From positions 18,536,001-18,600,000 of the forward strand of contig CM049308.1 in NCBI GenBank assembly GCA_026874595.1: DNA of 64,000 nucleotides, read 5' to 3'. Source of the stretch: Sipunculus nudus (taxonomy: Eukaryota > Annelida > Sipuncula > Golfingiida > Sipunculidae). The number at the start of each line of letters is the position of its first letter. Within the stretch, counting starts at the first letter, position 1. Below, in pieces: positions 47,301-59,043 of this stretch. The notes beneath the pieces were generated by a model. It was not told the DNA's origin and made no database searches. It saw only the letters and a list, made by a program, of their open reading frames with translations. The position numbers were made by a program, and so were the translations under genes.

Positions 47301-47869
47301 GCCTGTGAATAGCTAAGGGGTCTTCAATTTGGTTATTGTTTATTGCCTTTCGATTCGAATATCGATTCGATTATTGTATATAGTCACAATATTGATATAT
47401 GAAGCCCATGACATCTTCGACATCTTCAAAATCCCAATATTAAATTATATTTAATTAAATTTATATAATATTATATTCTATTAAATCATATTATATATAT
47501 TAATATATATATGTTTATACATTATATGTATATACATTTATAACTGAATATATTTTTTGTGGTTCTTCTAAATAAATTATCCTGCATGCAGCTAGTACTA
47601 TATATGCACGGATGCTTAAAAGGCTGAAGTTAAAAAACGCGGCACTATAGATAAATGTTTACGGTAGCGTTTGTTTTTACAGGAAATTTTGATACGTGTA
47701 TACACAAATCTAAAATTACTTGAGGAGATATAAGTGGAGCTTTTTTTCTTTTCTTTTTTATTCCTTTTTTTTTCATGAGAGTATAATACATTTGATCAAT
47801 ATAATACATCCAAAGCTTATGAACAGCTCATCGGAAAATAAAAGCTTAAGTATAAAATAAGGCATTTTC

Positions 47870-48440
47870 TGCGGGATTTTACCCGTGACATCCGATCATT
47901 AACATCTAGTGGGTTGGAGTGGTCTGCTACCAGGCAGATTTCCTGACTGATTACGTCATCGCCTCAGACAATTTCACGCGAGGACTGGCAATATAAGCTA
48001 TATGAATAATCAAGCCGCGACTGCCTAAAGTTATCGACTTCGAGGAGGGCTCTACAGCCGGGCGCTTTTAAAGGATAATGGAAATGAAGATTGTCCATTG
48101 ATCTTAGATTTAATCCAATTAAGTGCAAGCCTGGGCCTTCGATCTTTGTTCGTCTGCCATATCCAGATACTATATGCACATCTAGAGCGCGGCGGGCTAT
48201 ATATTATTACCACGGTGACCTACACGCAGTATCGACCTATATCATGGCCATAAATGGCTTTTAATTATTTTATGGCTCGTTTTCTTTTTGGTTTTATATC
48301 TAGAGGTCACGAGAGGTCAACTTAATCAGGCGTGGTGAAGATAAATTGGAATCATTTATCAAGACGCTGTTTGGTCGCCATGACGACTTGTCTTGTCCAC
48401 TTGTTGAAAGTTCAAAGGGCAGAGTTGTAAATTTAATTCA
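47870..48440. promoter_or_regulatory. GC-richer island 18 with CArG, DR4 and TCF-like motifs
   Basis: Seen: a TCF/LEF-type CTTTGTT at 48,144-48,150, a perfect SRF CArG box CCATAAATGG at 48,248-48,257, and a perfect direct repeat AGGTCA-CGAG-AGGTCA (DR4) at 48,304-48,319. The X-box-like GGTCGCCATGACGAC lies at 48,373-48,387. This is dense motif content within 250 bp. An enhancer is inferred. Confidence 0.4.
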
Positions 48441-49003
48441 GCGTCGAATCAGCAAATAATATACTACTCGGAGAAAATTTATAATAAAAATAGAGATTTT
48501 CTCTTGTATAAAAAGGGTTGTTATTTTCACTGCTGGTGTTTTATGAATATAACTATTATAAATTTCACAAGAACCTGATATGACAAGTATATGCTGATAT
48601 ATTTAATCTGTGTTGATTAAATTAATCGAAATATCTAAGTATTTGCTTGACCGAAGTTAAATATTTTCTTAGTATGAGTTAATATTTCTTTTTCATAAGC
48701 AATATGAAATTGCAATTTTTTTGTTTCCTGCAAGGAGTTATAAAATCCTCTATAGAACAAAACGTGTACATAATCGCCTTGATAATTGCGTCTTGACCTA
48801 AATAAACATCTAGGATCTAGGATCAGTCACTCTTTGAATTAGTCGTGTGTTTATATATTATGCAGATATTTGTAAACTTAAAACAAATTTCTCTCTTATA
48901 TGCACAATAAAGTGTGTATATATAAAACGTGCAGTATATAATATATAAGTATGTATACAGGTGTATATATAGAAATCAAATTTAACACACGCACGGGCAT
49001 CAT

Positions 49004-49043
49004 TACACACACACACATATATATATATTATATATATATATAT
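49004..49043. repeat. Compound (AC)n(AT)n microsatellite
   Basis: AC units followed by AT units with a TT interruption. Confidence 0.9.
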
Positions 49044-49209
49044 TTATACATGTATATATAAATTAAATATAACATTTTTTTTATAAACATCGTTCAAACT
49101 TTGTGAATGGTTTCATTTGTTATATGCAGACATTCATCTTATATGTTAACAGAATAATCGATCATTGTGATTTTATGTAATATTTAAATATGATTAAATT
49201 ATATAAGGT

Positions 49210-49210
49210 A

Positions 49211-49278
<68 letters not shown>

Positions 49279-49279
49279 T
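49210..49279. repeat. Compound (AAT)n(AT)n microsatellite
   Basis: About ten AAT units are followed by about 17 AT units with a GTAT interruption. Confidence 0.93.
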
Positions 49280-49429
49280 GCAATAGTTGATACAGTATAT
49301 TGTTATGCCCGGTTTGCCTCTCCAGTACCTTGTGATCATAAAGTGTTTTGCAGTGCGCACGCATGACAAGCAATTATACCAATACATGGCATACGTAATG
49401 AGTAGTGTCATTTGTAAAACAAAATGTAT

Positions 49430-50140
49430 CTCTGTGCGGATGACAAATTACCAATGATCTCATTGACTGTCATTTCTAAGTGCTCCTATCTTTTGTCAAC
49501 AGTAATGACCCTAAGTGTCCTTATGTTTCTTGAGAAATCCCCCACGCCTTTATATCTTAATGTCTGACCGTGTCACCGTAACGCGAAGACCCTTATTGAC
49601 AGGAGGGTTAATACGTATACAAATTCTTATACAGCTACAGCGCTCTCTGGTTCCGATGGCAAGATAAGAGGGGGTAGCCCGGGGCGCATCATTCATTGTA
49701 TACAGGCATTTAAACAATTAATACCTGTTCATTAACAGCTCGCGGGTGTATTCTTTAAGAAAACAAAATGGCATGTATGCGTTAGGGACGTAATGAGCGA
49801 CATTCCATTTGCGACATTCCAGTTTCTGGCATCTCTGTGTCCGGAGAGGACTTTGAAGTGTTTAATGGTTCTCACAGGAACGCTAGGTCCTTTGCTCTGT
49901 CCCGGGGCATGCCCGTTTCGATAAAGAAAACATTTCGCCCATCACTACCCGTAATCGGCTTGCTTCAATCGTCTTAGTGTCCGGACCATAGGCCATACAA
50001 ATTCTTTGTCACACCCTCCTCCGGGCCACATCTCGGATTTTCAGTGTCTGGTCCAGCTATCCCAGGATGCAAACGTTCAGTAACAGATGTCCACTTTCAT
50101 TATTGATAAAACACTTTCACTTTTACACTGAGTTTCCCTG
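49430..50140. promoter_or_regulatory. GC-richer island 19 with paired TEAD-like sites
   Basis: Seen: GACATTCCA occurs twice with 14-bp spacing (49,799-49,807 and 49,813-49,821). CATTCCA is the TEAD/MCAT motif, and paired sites are a known TEAD arrangement. No frame over 60 codons is present in about 700 bp. A regulatory element is inferred. Confidence 0.35.
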
Positions 50141-50186
50141 ACCAGAGTGAACTCATGATATTCAAACTGATATCAAACATTCTTTT

Positions 50187-51615
50187 AGCTCAGCTGACTG
50201 AAAGTCAATTGAGGTATAGGAATGGCGCTTTGTCCGTCGTCCGTCCGGTCGTCCGGCTGTCCTTAAGCATGGCACAAATCGTAACAGCTAGACCTAGAAA
50301 CTTCTAAGTAACTACCAGGGAGGTCAATAAAAAATCTCCTTGGAAACTTGAAATTGGATCAGTGCGACCTATATCCTCCGAGCTATGGGGCTTGTAAATA
50401 CCCTACCCTATAGAATAATTAAATATTTGATATAAAACCTTCAGTATCTTGATAATTTTGCATGGTTTGCCATGAATCTTTCCTTGAATATTTACCATGT
50501 CTAGTTTTGTCAGTTCCCAAAAACAGGTGGCGCCACCTGTATCTTTTCTATTTTTTTACGATTTTTTTCTATTTTTGTGGCCGTCAAATGACAGCAATTA
50601 TGTCAGTTTCTCAGCTATGATTTCATCCAGTGTCCCGAAACCCAGTGTGTTTATTGATTGTGATTGGTTTTTTCAGTTCCTGAAAACTGGTGGCTCCACC
50701 TTTATTTTTTTCTATCTTTGATGCATCTTTTCCTTTATTTTGAGACTGCCAAATTATATTGATACTACCAGATTCGCAAATGTGGTTTCATCTATGTCTT
50801 GAAACCTTGTGTTGTTTATACTAGGGCCCCGCTTGAATATATATGGATGTCCTATATTAATCACCCTGTCCGTCCGTCTGTTCATCTTTTCGTATGTCCG
50901 TCAAATTTGTTTCCTGATGATAACTCCAGTTTGGATTGACATTTGCATATCAAACTTGCTTATATATAACGCAAAGACTCTGTTGATTTTGGGGTCATGA
51001 TGTCAAAGATCAAGGTCACAGGACCCACCTTTTTAGAAAGATTGTTGTTGCATTTTACGCCAAAATTGTCATCCCAAACCTTTCATCTTTCACATATAGC
51101 TGACCTTCCAATAGGTGATGGACCTAATATCTTTTGGGGTCTCAAGGTCAAAGGTCAAGGTCACGGGGCCATCTGTCCATATATTAGTTTCCAGATGACA
51201 ACTCCAATTCGGATTTAAATATCGGTTTCAAACTTGATTTATTTATGGCCCACCATCAAAGAAAGAATGTAAGAAAGTATTGATTTTGGGGTCATGAGAT
51301 CATCGGTCAGAGTCACAGGATCCACTTCTTTATAAAGATTGTGGATGCATTTTAAGCCAAACTTTTCATTCCAAACCTTCTATCTTCCACATGGCCAATA
51401 GGGGAAGTCTTCTTTTGATTTTTGGGTCACTAGGTCAAAGGTCAAGGGCACCGGGCCTATCCATACACAAATTAGTTTATGGATTATAACTCCAGTTTGG
51501 GTAGAAAGGTTTGCTTCAAACTGATCACAGGACCCATATTTTAAAAAAGGTCATAAATCTATCCTTATAAACAAATTCAGCTGAGCTTCGAGACCAATGG
51601 GTCTCTACTCCCTAG
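50187..51615 (+). mobile_element. Dispersed repeat element 2, TCCGTCCG type
   Basis: Seen: the left end AGCTCAGCTGACT (50,187-50,199), with a partial foldback AGTCAATTGAGGT, is followed by GTCCGTCGTCCGTCCGG. The right end TTCAGCTGAGC (51,577-51,587), followed by AGACCAATGGGTCTC, is equivalent to the right end of element 1. Body sequence differs from element 1 and holds the three modules listed next. There is no transposase frame. Confidence 0.6.
50909..51540 (+). repeat. Three diverged modules, 278-288 bp period, with GGTCAAAGGTCAAGG motif
   Basis: Seen: GTTTCCTGATGATAACTCC at 50,909 recurs as GTTTCCAGATGACAACTCC at 51,187 and GTTTATGGATTATAACTCC at 51,475. The first two modules end in GATCAAGGTCACAGGACC- or GGTCAAAGGTCAAGGTCACGG-like strings. 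A second CCGTCCGTCTG block precedes the first module, so this may be a second repeat nested in element 2. Confidence 0.8.
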
Positions 51616-52185
51616 TTAAATAATTTGTAGGTAAACCCAATAATGTACGATTAATCGTATTGCACAGACAAGTGTATATTAAGTTAACCGCAGATTCGGT
51701 TATTAAATACAGGTCAATTATGTCGATACTTTTTACTTATTATATTATCACAATTTTATTGAAAAAAAAACAACTGATAAACAAATAATGTAGTTTGCTT
51801 TATATTGGCGAGGTTAATATTTCACGATTTTATATTTTTCAGTGTTTCGCGCTATGTCACCATACTCTTACCTGTACGCACATTATATATCATATATGAA
51901 TTAATTATACAGAATAATATGTCCAAAGTTTTAATAAGTAGACGGAGACCCGAAGGAACATCGAACCAGTTGGATTTAGTGTTCATTTTCGGCAGATACT
52001 TTGCATGATCTGATATTTTTTTATAGCAACTTTGCATTAACGGATAATATAGGAGATGCATATATTATATAACATATTGATTCTTTCGACTCGTCTTCTT
52101 TTATTTATATGAAGGGTTTACTTTCGCGATAATAATCCTTTAGCGAATATAGTAATTGATACATATACGCTGCGACATAATAAAC

Positions 52186-52186
<1 letters not shown>

Positions 52187-52231
<45 letters not shown>
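52187..52231. repeat. (TA)n microsatellite, about 45 bp
   Basis: Uninterrupted TA dinucleotides. Confidence 0.95.
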
Positions 52232-52234
<3 letters not shown>

Positions 52235-52488
52235 CAACATCTTCTGATTCATTACAGATATAATTGTATATGCGTGTGTATGCCACGTTCCGTGGATTGG
52301 CAGTTTATGTGCAATATATATTTATTTTTAGGCGCCAGTTATTCCGAATTATTCCAAAGGTATTCCATATATGCATACATACCTAATAACTTTTTTAATG
52401 AACCGTGGTGAAAATGAATGGCTTTTCCATACATCCCTTATATTATGTTTATTGATTTATCATGAATATTAGTTCTCTGGGACAAAAT

Positions 52489-52503
52489 TATATATATATA
52501 TAT

Positions 52504-52552
<49 letters not shown>
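52489..52552. repeat. (TA)n microsatellite, about 64 bp, one AAA interruption
   Basis: TA array broken once near its start. Confidence 0.95.
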
Positions 52553-52554
<2 letters not shown>

Positions 52555-53039
52555 GATACGCAGTTACCGAATCATTCCAAGGTAGTATTAAATAAATATG
52601 GCTAGTCGTCACTAACAATACAGTTATCACGGGCTACACGCCTTATTACCCTAGCAATCACGAGCATGCTATAACCGACTAATTATATTGGTGGCATGAT
52701 ATCACAAAATTCCGTTCAAATAGATATGCTGTATATACCAAATTTTCTCTGTGAAAGGAATGCTTGTACTATTTATTCTGTTTCATTTGGAGGATACAGT
52801 AACATAGTATGCATTTTGTATGCATGAAAGTTTTCACCAGGGTTCTTCTTATACTCTTATCTTCGTGTAAACAACTTAAACACATCCTTGTAAATGTGGT
52901 CTATGTGCTTTTTGCGATCCGTCGTGGTTCAACAGTAATCATGGTAATAGCTTGTCATGTCTGATATTCCTATCGTGCAGAAAAGCGAACTGTCATTTCT
53001 GCTTAATCTAGCACTCTGTGTAATTGCTATGTCAGAAAT

Positions 53040-53930
53040 GGTGTTGTGATACCAGAATATAAACAGAATGGATCGGGGGTATTTACAACAACCCTATTGT
53101 GAGGTCTTTTCTTTACACTGAATCGCACTGACGACAGGCTCTTGAGACAAAACATACAGTTTAACCGAGTGGCGAGCCCGTGGACATGTTTAGTTTGGGT
53201 CTTTTAAATTCACCGCATATCGAACGGTGATTCAATAAAAATGATTGGAAGCCCAAAAGAAATCCACCGAAAAAGACGCCAGTTCTCGTCAAAGACAGAC
53301 ACCGTTGAAATAGGGGGACGTCAGTCTTTTATGCCTGTCCTAAACTAGGGGAGATTAGCGCACAAAGCCCAGTAATCCGTGTTATTTAGACATGGACTGC
53401 CAAGACGAGAAGCCAGTGACTCCAGAGTTGCACTTTATAATTTCTGGCCAAACGATCGATGTGTGCGACAATCGCGACCGGATTGCGGCAGACGAGCCCG
53501 CCATCTAATCATGGTTGCGCGCTCGCTGGGAGCGACTGGGACAAGAAAGCGTTCTCTAATGATGAGATGTTGGTAATGATCCTCGCAGCGTCAACACGCA
53601 TTGTGTAGCGATCGGTTGGCTAATTATCCGTGAAAATCACTGATTCCAGCCTGATTGTAAGGAACACCCATTTAATTTGCAATTACCCCGAGCGCATGGT
53701 GAGACTGCACCTTTCTCTAGTATTCGTCCGTGTGTCTTGCTCTGAGCTCCCGTGCACGACCAGGCCGAGATGGAAATCTGCATACGGGGTAAATCAACCT
53801 TTTAATTCCTTCTGACATACTGTGAACCGGCTTATTGGTTTACCGTGCAGTATTGATCGCTATTCATGTATGTTTAATGCAGGTTGTTTTAGCTTGTTTT
53901 GGCAGTGCGTCAACAGATGATTTGCAAAGA
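53040..53930. promoter_or_regulatory. GC-richer island 20
   Basis: About 850 bp of complex, CpG-bearing sequence. It holds short overlapping frames, including the 38-codon one listed next. Regulatory or exonic status is unresolved. Confidence 0.3.
53392..53508 (+). CDS. Candidate 38-codon ORF, unknown product
   Basis: Seen: ATG in context AGACATGG, an acidic peptide beginning MDCQDEKPVTPELHFIISG and ending DRIAADEPAI before TAA. The composition is protein-like and not AT-driven, but an ORF of this length is expected by chance. The 65-codon frame at 53,379-53,576 overlaps it in another register. Confidence 0.12.
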   Translation: MDCQDEKPVTPELHFIISGQTIDVCDNRDRIAADEPAI

Positions 53931-54700
53931 TTAGCAATTCATACTGTTTTTTAATCCAACTAATGTTTTAATTTATGCTTTAAATTCTCTGTTTGAGTAA
54001 ATAATTGTACGTTTATAAATGGAAGGTTATAGGTTCTATACATTTTATGCGTTAATTAAGTGTCTTTACGAAATTAATTCAAGCAAAAGATTCAGTGAAT
54101 CCAATTGCCCCGTAGATTAAAACGTTTTTTCATATCATTTATTATATATATCGAGAGAAATTACTCATATACACAGGATGGTAATAGCATTTTATTAGTG
54201 TAGAGAATATGTGTATAATGTTTATAATGTGGATAATGGATGATTTATTGAACCATTAATCACCACAGGCGTGGTTGTGTCCACCTTTCACAGGCGATTC
54301 GTAAAAAGCATGCCGAAATACAGTTAAATTGATTTTCGAAGTTGAAAATAATTGAGAATAATATTTTAAAAAAAATTGATTTTATAAGATTTGTCACTTG
54401 CTTAACATTCAAGTAAATTTTAATATATTAAACTTTAATAATCTGATTCAGTTTATAACATTTAAGTGCAATTATATTTTAAATAATATATAAGAGACTC
54501 GCACTTAAATATATATACATTTATCAATTTGTAAAAACAATAATTAATGCAAGGCAATTAGTGTGACATTTTAAGATAAGATAATTCGAAACTGTTCCGT
54601 CGTATTTTTATTAATCATAAGATATAAGGGTTCTTAATTTCAAGTCTCGTTATGACGCATTGGAAATGTGACAAATTTGACACGGTAATCCTTTTAGCAG
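53930..54700. other. AT-rich stretch
   Basis: Nothing recognised. Confidence 0.5.
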
Positions 54701-55270
54701 TAAATAAATCCAAATCCAAACAAGTCTTACATAACATAAGCGGTGAGGCCGGGGTAAGTTACCAGTGCTGCTCACAGAGAGTAGGTTATGTTTGATTGTT
54801 CTTTACTCATGTTTATATCTCGTTAACCAGAGGGCTGATAAACTTTTTAATTGGAAGCTCAGGGGGGACAGCTGGCGGTGGACAGACCTTAAAGACTCTT
54901 ACACACTAGTGCTAGCGTCCACCCGAACATATGCAAGTTGGCGACACTGGCCACTTGACTGTGCCGACCAGGGGGTCATACACATAAATTTGAATTTATT
55001 AATCTTGCGATACCAGCCTATAAAATTTGACCTTTGTTTGAAAGTCTCGTGCTGAAGAGGCACGGGCTAGACTTTTACTACCCCCAGAAGAGGGCTGTCC
55101 TTAACTCTATTGCTTCAGATCAGGGGTATTGTCATAATAAAGCTCTCATCCTTATGATCATATATACGTTATAACCCGCAACGGACCGTTAACCGGAGTA
55201 GTTTTATGATAACTTTGATAATTCCATCGACGGTGACCAGCTACACTTAAAAGTTGCATACCGCAACCAG
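54700..55270. promoter_or_regulatory. GC-richer island 21 with a CTCF-like motif
   Basis: Seen: CCAGAAGAGGGCTGT at 55,084-55,098 matches CCASYAGRKGGCRSY at 13 of 15 positions. A 96-codon frame (54,765-55,055, +) has no recognisable domain. An insulator or regulatory role is inferred. Confidence 0.3.
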
Positions 55271-55332
55271 ATAGCATATCTTGTTCTGTATAATTTTTAC
55301 ATATAATAATGTTAACTTGAAGTTTGAAAATA

Positions 55333-55335
<3 letters not shown>

Positions 55336-55378
<43 letters not shown>
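55336..55378. repeat. (TA)n microsatellite, about 43 bp
   Basis: Uninterrupted TA dinucleotides. Confidence 0.95.
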
Positions 55379-55380
<2 letters not shown>

Positions 55381-55527
55381 AGAGGGCTTAGTATAATGAC
55401 GGTTTCTGCAGATAATTTGTAACGATAAACATATATTTTTCTTATTTTTACATTTTTCTTGTTAACCGTATATATTTTTCTAATTGGCTGATACCACATG
55501 TTCATGAATATAAATAGTAAAATTCAT

Positions 55528-55570
55528 ATATGTATGTATGTATATATTATATATTATATATATATATAAT
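55528..55570. repeat. (TATG)n / (TA)n tract
   Basis: A few TATG units pass into ATATTATATATTATATA sequence. Confidence 0.8.
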
Positions 55571-55859
55571 TTGTATATATTCTATGTTAGCAGCGTAAGG
55601 ATATTCAAATGCCAAAATGTCCATGTATAATATTACACCACGCGGAAGGACCATCATTTATAAGAATATGAAGCTATAAGATTCGAATATACAATATATT
55701 TTGAGCCAAAAATATAAAAGGGGCGGACCTACTTGATCAATTAGTTTGTGACAAATGAAGTTGTAATGCAGAAAAATAGACAAAGTGGAACACGGTCACT
55801 TGTGTAAGCCAATATAAAAACAAATAAAGCCAAGTTTATCCGTTGCATTTTTAATATTA

Positions 55860-56260
55860 ACTTTTCCCCTGTGCGTATTAATTTTACTCCTGAGGCAAAA
55901 AAACGGACATCTGCCGTAAAGATATCACAGATTCAAGTGTTGACACGTCGATGTGATTAGCAGTGATAATAGACTCACTAAAAAAGGCCACTGTTGACTT
56001 ATTTAGAAATAAAACGACCCACTGTCTCATCAGCAGTCAGATGCGGAGACATGTGAAATTTACATAGTGTAGAAATGTCTTAAAACGGCAGACGACAGGC
56101 GCTGTGTATCCCGGCAACCGACACGTGGTCGCTGACGTATTTACCGTTTTTACGACAGAATTTCCGGAGCAGAAGTTTAGACTCTATATGTGGTTGGTTT
56201 GATCCATATAAAAGTGAGTATGTCGGTTGCTTGCGGCTCCCTGTTAAAAGGTATGGATAC
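55860..56260 (+). promoter_or_regulatory. GC-richer island 22 with E-box, CRE and TATA-like motifs
   Basis: Seen: CACGTG (56,122-56,127), TGACGTA (56,133-56,139) and TATAAAAG (56,207-56,214), in the order and spacing of a compact TATA promoter on the plus strand. No clear downstream exon is seen. Inferred. Confidence 0.3.
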
Positions 56261-56573
56261 CAGAGATATTACCACACGTTTAGCATACAAAAATTAAATT
56301 TAACAAAATTGATAGAATATAAATCAACAGGAATATATAGGCCGACACATACTTAATGTTAGTATGAAATATAAGATATAAAATGACCAAATAAGAAAAT
56401 TATATTATATACCAATAATGTCTTATATATGAAATAAAACAGGGAAAAGGACAAAAATACAATATTCTATCTTATGAAAATAAAAAAAACAGTAATCATA
56501 TTATTTGATAATTAAACAAGATATAATTAAATTATATTTTGGAGGAATATAGAGAGGACATGACATACAATAC

Positions 56574-56664
56574 ATATATATATATAAATATATATATTTA
56601 TTTATTTATATATATACAGGGATACATACATATATACACACATGCACACACATATGTATATATA
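56574..56664. repeat. TA/TTTA/CA-rich simple sequence
   Basis: Short TA, TTTA and ACAC blocks are interspersed. Confidence 0.75.
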
Positions 56665-56775
56665 TAATTTCTGTTTATAACATGCATGCATATACACACA
56701 TGCATATATACTGAATAGATATTTTCATAAATAGATCAATACATACACGTATGTATGTGTTTGTGTGTGTATGAA

Positions 56776-56777
<2 letters not shown>

Positions 56778-56818
<41 letters not shown>
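56778..56818 (+). repeat. (GA)n microsatellite, about 41 bp
   Basis: Uninterrupted GA units. This homopurine strand is a potential triplex former. Confidence 0.95.
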
Positions 56819-56822
<4 letters not shown>

Positions 56823-57150
56823 TATGCACATGTACATATAACAAATATGTGTATGGGATTTTCATTCATCAACTGTAGATAATTCATAGGCAGGACAGAA
56901 GTACACTCACTATGAGAGCTCAATACAGTCCTTACCTCTGACTGCCTATGGTTATTAATGCTACTTGAGAAAAGAAAGATGCGCACCTGACCGCAATCTG
57001 ATATAGATAATCACTCTTTAACGCTATCTATTCAGGTGTAATATGTATTTATCAGTCTCAATGACAGCACATATACACATATGTTAACACGCTGGAAACG
57101 AGTGCTCATATACTCACCTGTAGGTGTATATAGTATAGGAAAAGGTTGGT

Positions 57151-57152
<2 letters not shown>

Positions 57153-57200
<48 letters not shown>

Positions 57201-57217
57201 TATATATATATATATAT
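57153..57217. repeat. (TA)n microsatellite in two blocks
   Basis: About 44 bp, then AAA, then a further TA block. Confidence 0.93.
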
Positions 57218-57319
57218 TGAAAGAACAGTTGAATATCAGTTTTCAATTCATGCATATGTCAGGACGGTAAAGCAGAAGAAAGGATTTTTTTATAGGGAAC
57301 TATATATATACATGTATAT

Positions 57320-57322
<3 letters not shown>

Positions 57323-57395
<73 letters not shown>
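57323..57395. repeat. Compound (CT)n(AT)n microsatellite
   Basis: About 19 CT units join about 17 AT units directly. Confidence 0.95.
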
Positions 57396-57402
<7 letters not shown>

Positions 57403-57557
57403 AATATTGTACCGATAAACTTAGTTAAAGAGAGAATCAATATATATAAAAGATACAAACACGTATTTAGCGATGGTGTGCGACTATGTTTTTATTGTAT
57501 TTTCTTCGTGCATAAACTAAATGATTTTACTTGATCTGATAATGAATCATTCATGAT

Positions 57558-57561
<4 letters not shown>

Positions 57562-57616
<55 letters not shown>
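57562..57616. repeat. (TA)n microsatellite, about 55 bp
   Basis: Uninterrupted TA dinucleotides. Confidence 0.95.
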
Positions 57617-57619
<3 letters not shown>

Positions 57620-57749
57620 AATAGTTTTATATATTTTACCGAGCGATTTTTGCCCGTCACATATTACATACCTCAATCTTTTGTGTTAATGTTTGTATTG
57701 TGTTTGTGATCACGTTCTAGCTTTATGATGTCAGAATTTAGAATACTAA

Positions 57750-58220
57750 TAAACAGAAACCCCTACTCCTACAAGAATACGCGATTCATAATATAAAGCC
57801 AATCTTTAGTACGGAGCCATTTTTTAGCAGTCATTAGCGAACATAGGCCATTGTAAACGGGCCGTATTAAAGGAGTGACACAAGAGCGGTACATATTTCG
57901 TACTAATGAGGAGCACACCTTACTTTACTTTAAGGTATTTCAAGGGCCGAGGTGGCGGCCCGACGCTCCCGTTAATATACAACATCAATATAACCAAGCA
58001 GGTATCCCGCGCGCGGGCCGCACAAAATAATACGATCTGAGCGTGTTATCTGATTTAATGAATCCGGTGCCCCGTCTCTTATCTGTGAGTTGATCACTGA
58101 AAGGGGGGGGGGGGGCTCTCTAAGTTAAGAGACGACTTTAGTCTTGTTCGTGTAGTCCTGCTGCTTGGTCGTGTATGAAACCTGCTGGAGTTAAACAGGT
58201 CAAACTGGCGGACATTGACA
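57750..58220. promoter_or_regulatory. GC-richer island 23 with a CpG palindrome and a poly-G run
   Basis: Seen: the perfect 12-bp palindrome CCCGCGCGCGGG (58,006-58,017), GAGGTGGCGGCCC near 57,948, and a G13 run at 58,103-58,115. This CpG density is exceptional for the window. A regulatory role is inferred. Confidence 0.3.
58103..58115 (+). repeat. Poly-G run (G13)
   Basis: Homopolymer between GAAA and CTCTC. Confidence 0.85.
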
Positions 58221-58415
58221 AGCAAGGTATAGTTAGAAATAGATACTTCATATATAAAGATTGTCATAGTCTTACTTAGACAAGGTGTTTTTAATATGTA
58301 TGTATGTATATATATTTATTATTTTTTAGTTAACATAAACCATAACAGGTAATTATTGAAGAAGTTTTGTATGGTCAAGGATGGTGCTTTTCATAAAGAA
58401 TTGTACTTATTTTGA

Positions 58416-58460
<45 letters not shown>

Positions 58461-58790
58461 CGGACTGTATTATGCTGAGAATGGAAATATAAATATAAGT
58501 ATGCTTTAGACATAATAAATTAATATATCTAATATTTATATAACATATATAATATATATAATATATATAATATATTATTTATATGTAATAAGGTAGCATT
58601 CAATGCAATTAGGCCAGTTGGGACCTTCTCATCACTTGATTTAAAAATTAATCAATAAAGATAATTATGTTATGTAATATTTTTGGAATTTCACTTTACT
58701 TATTACATTCATTAATTAAAAATATAAGAGTGAGCTGTCTTTAAATGAAATATAATAAAGTGTAAATATAAAATAGATAATTTAAGTTTT
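58220..58790. other. AT-rich stretch
   Basis: A (TA)n array, then ATAATATATATAATATATATAAT-like 10-bp repeats near 58,545-58,575. Nothing else. Confidence 0.5.
58417..58455. repeat. (TA)n microsatellite, about 39 bp
   Basis: Uninterrupted TA dinucleotides. Confidence 0.94.
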
Positions 58791-59043
58791 ACAATTCTTT
58801 AAATACCACGATGGTCTTAAATAAATTTTAGTACGGCAGGTGCTGTGAGCCTGTGGCATACAGCCGCAATAGGTGTCAAATGTGACGGTCTCAAACACTA
58901 GTTCACGCAGATGTGGACCTTTATTTCTGCTGCAGTTACTGCTAATACGATGTCTTGAAAAAGTCAAATACGTGCTTGAGACCTTTTTTCTCTCCGTAAT
59001 TCAGGAGTGATTATACCTTGAAGTGTGATAGATAGTTGCCTGA

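Larger units (their letters stand above)
46240..47870. other. AT-rich stretch
   Basis: It contains a C-rich run at 46,451-46,467, a GATGATGATGACGATTATTA tract near 46,915, and a direct repeat of CGATTCGA at about 47,350-47,370. The 101-codon frame at 46,409-46,714 is not supported. Confidence 0.45.
48440..49430. other. AT-rich stretch
   Basis: AT-rich sequence with two compound arrays. Nothing else was recognised. Confidence 0.5.
51615..53040. other. AT-rich stretch
   Basis: AT-rich sequence with two (TA)n arrays. Nothing else was recognised. Confidence 0.5.
55270..55860. other. AT-rich stretch
   Basis: AT-rich sequence with TA and TATG repeats. Nothing else was recognised. Confidence 0.5.
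56260..57750. other. AT-rich stretch with many simple repeats
   Basis: TA, GA and CT arrays dominate. Frames here (56,675-56,986 minus and 57,081-57,401 plus) are translated repeats. Confidence 0.5.

Noticed and set aside
57940-57957. Additional CTCF-like site (GAGGTGGCGGCC)
   Set aside because: It matches only about 11 of 15 consensus positions, within what chance would give in GC-rich sequence.
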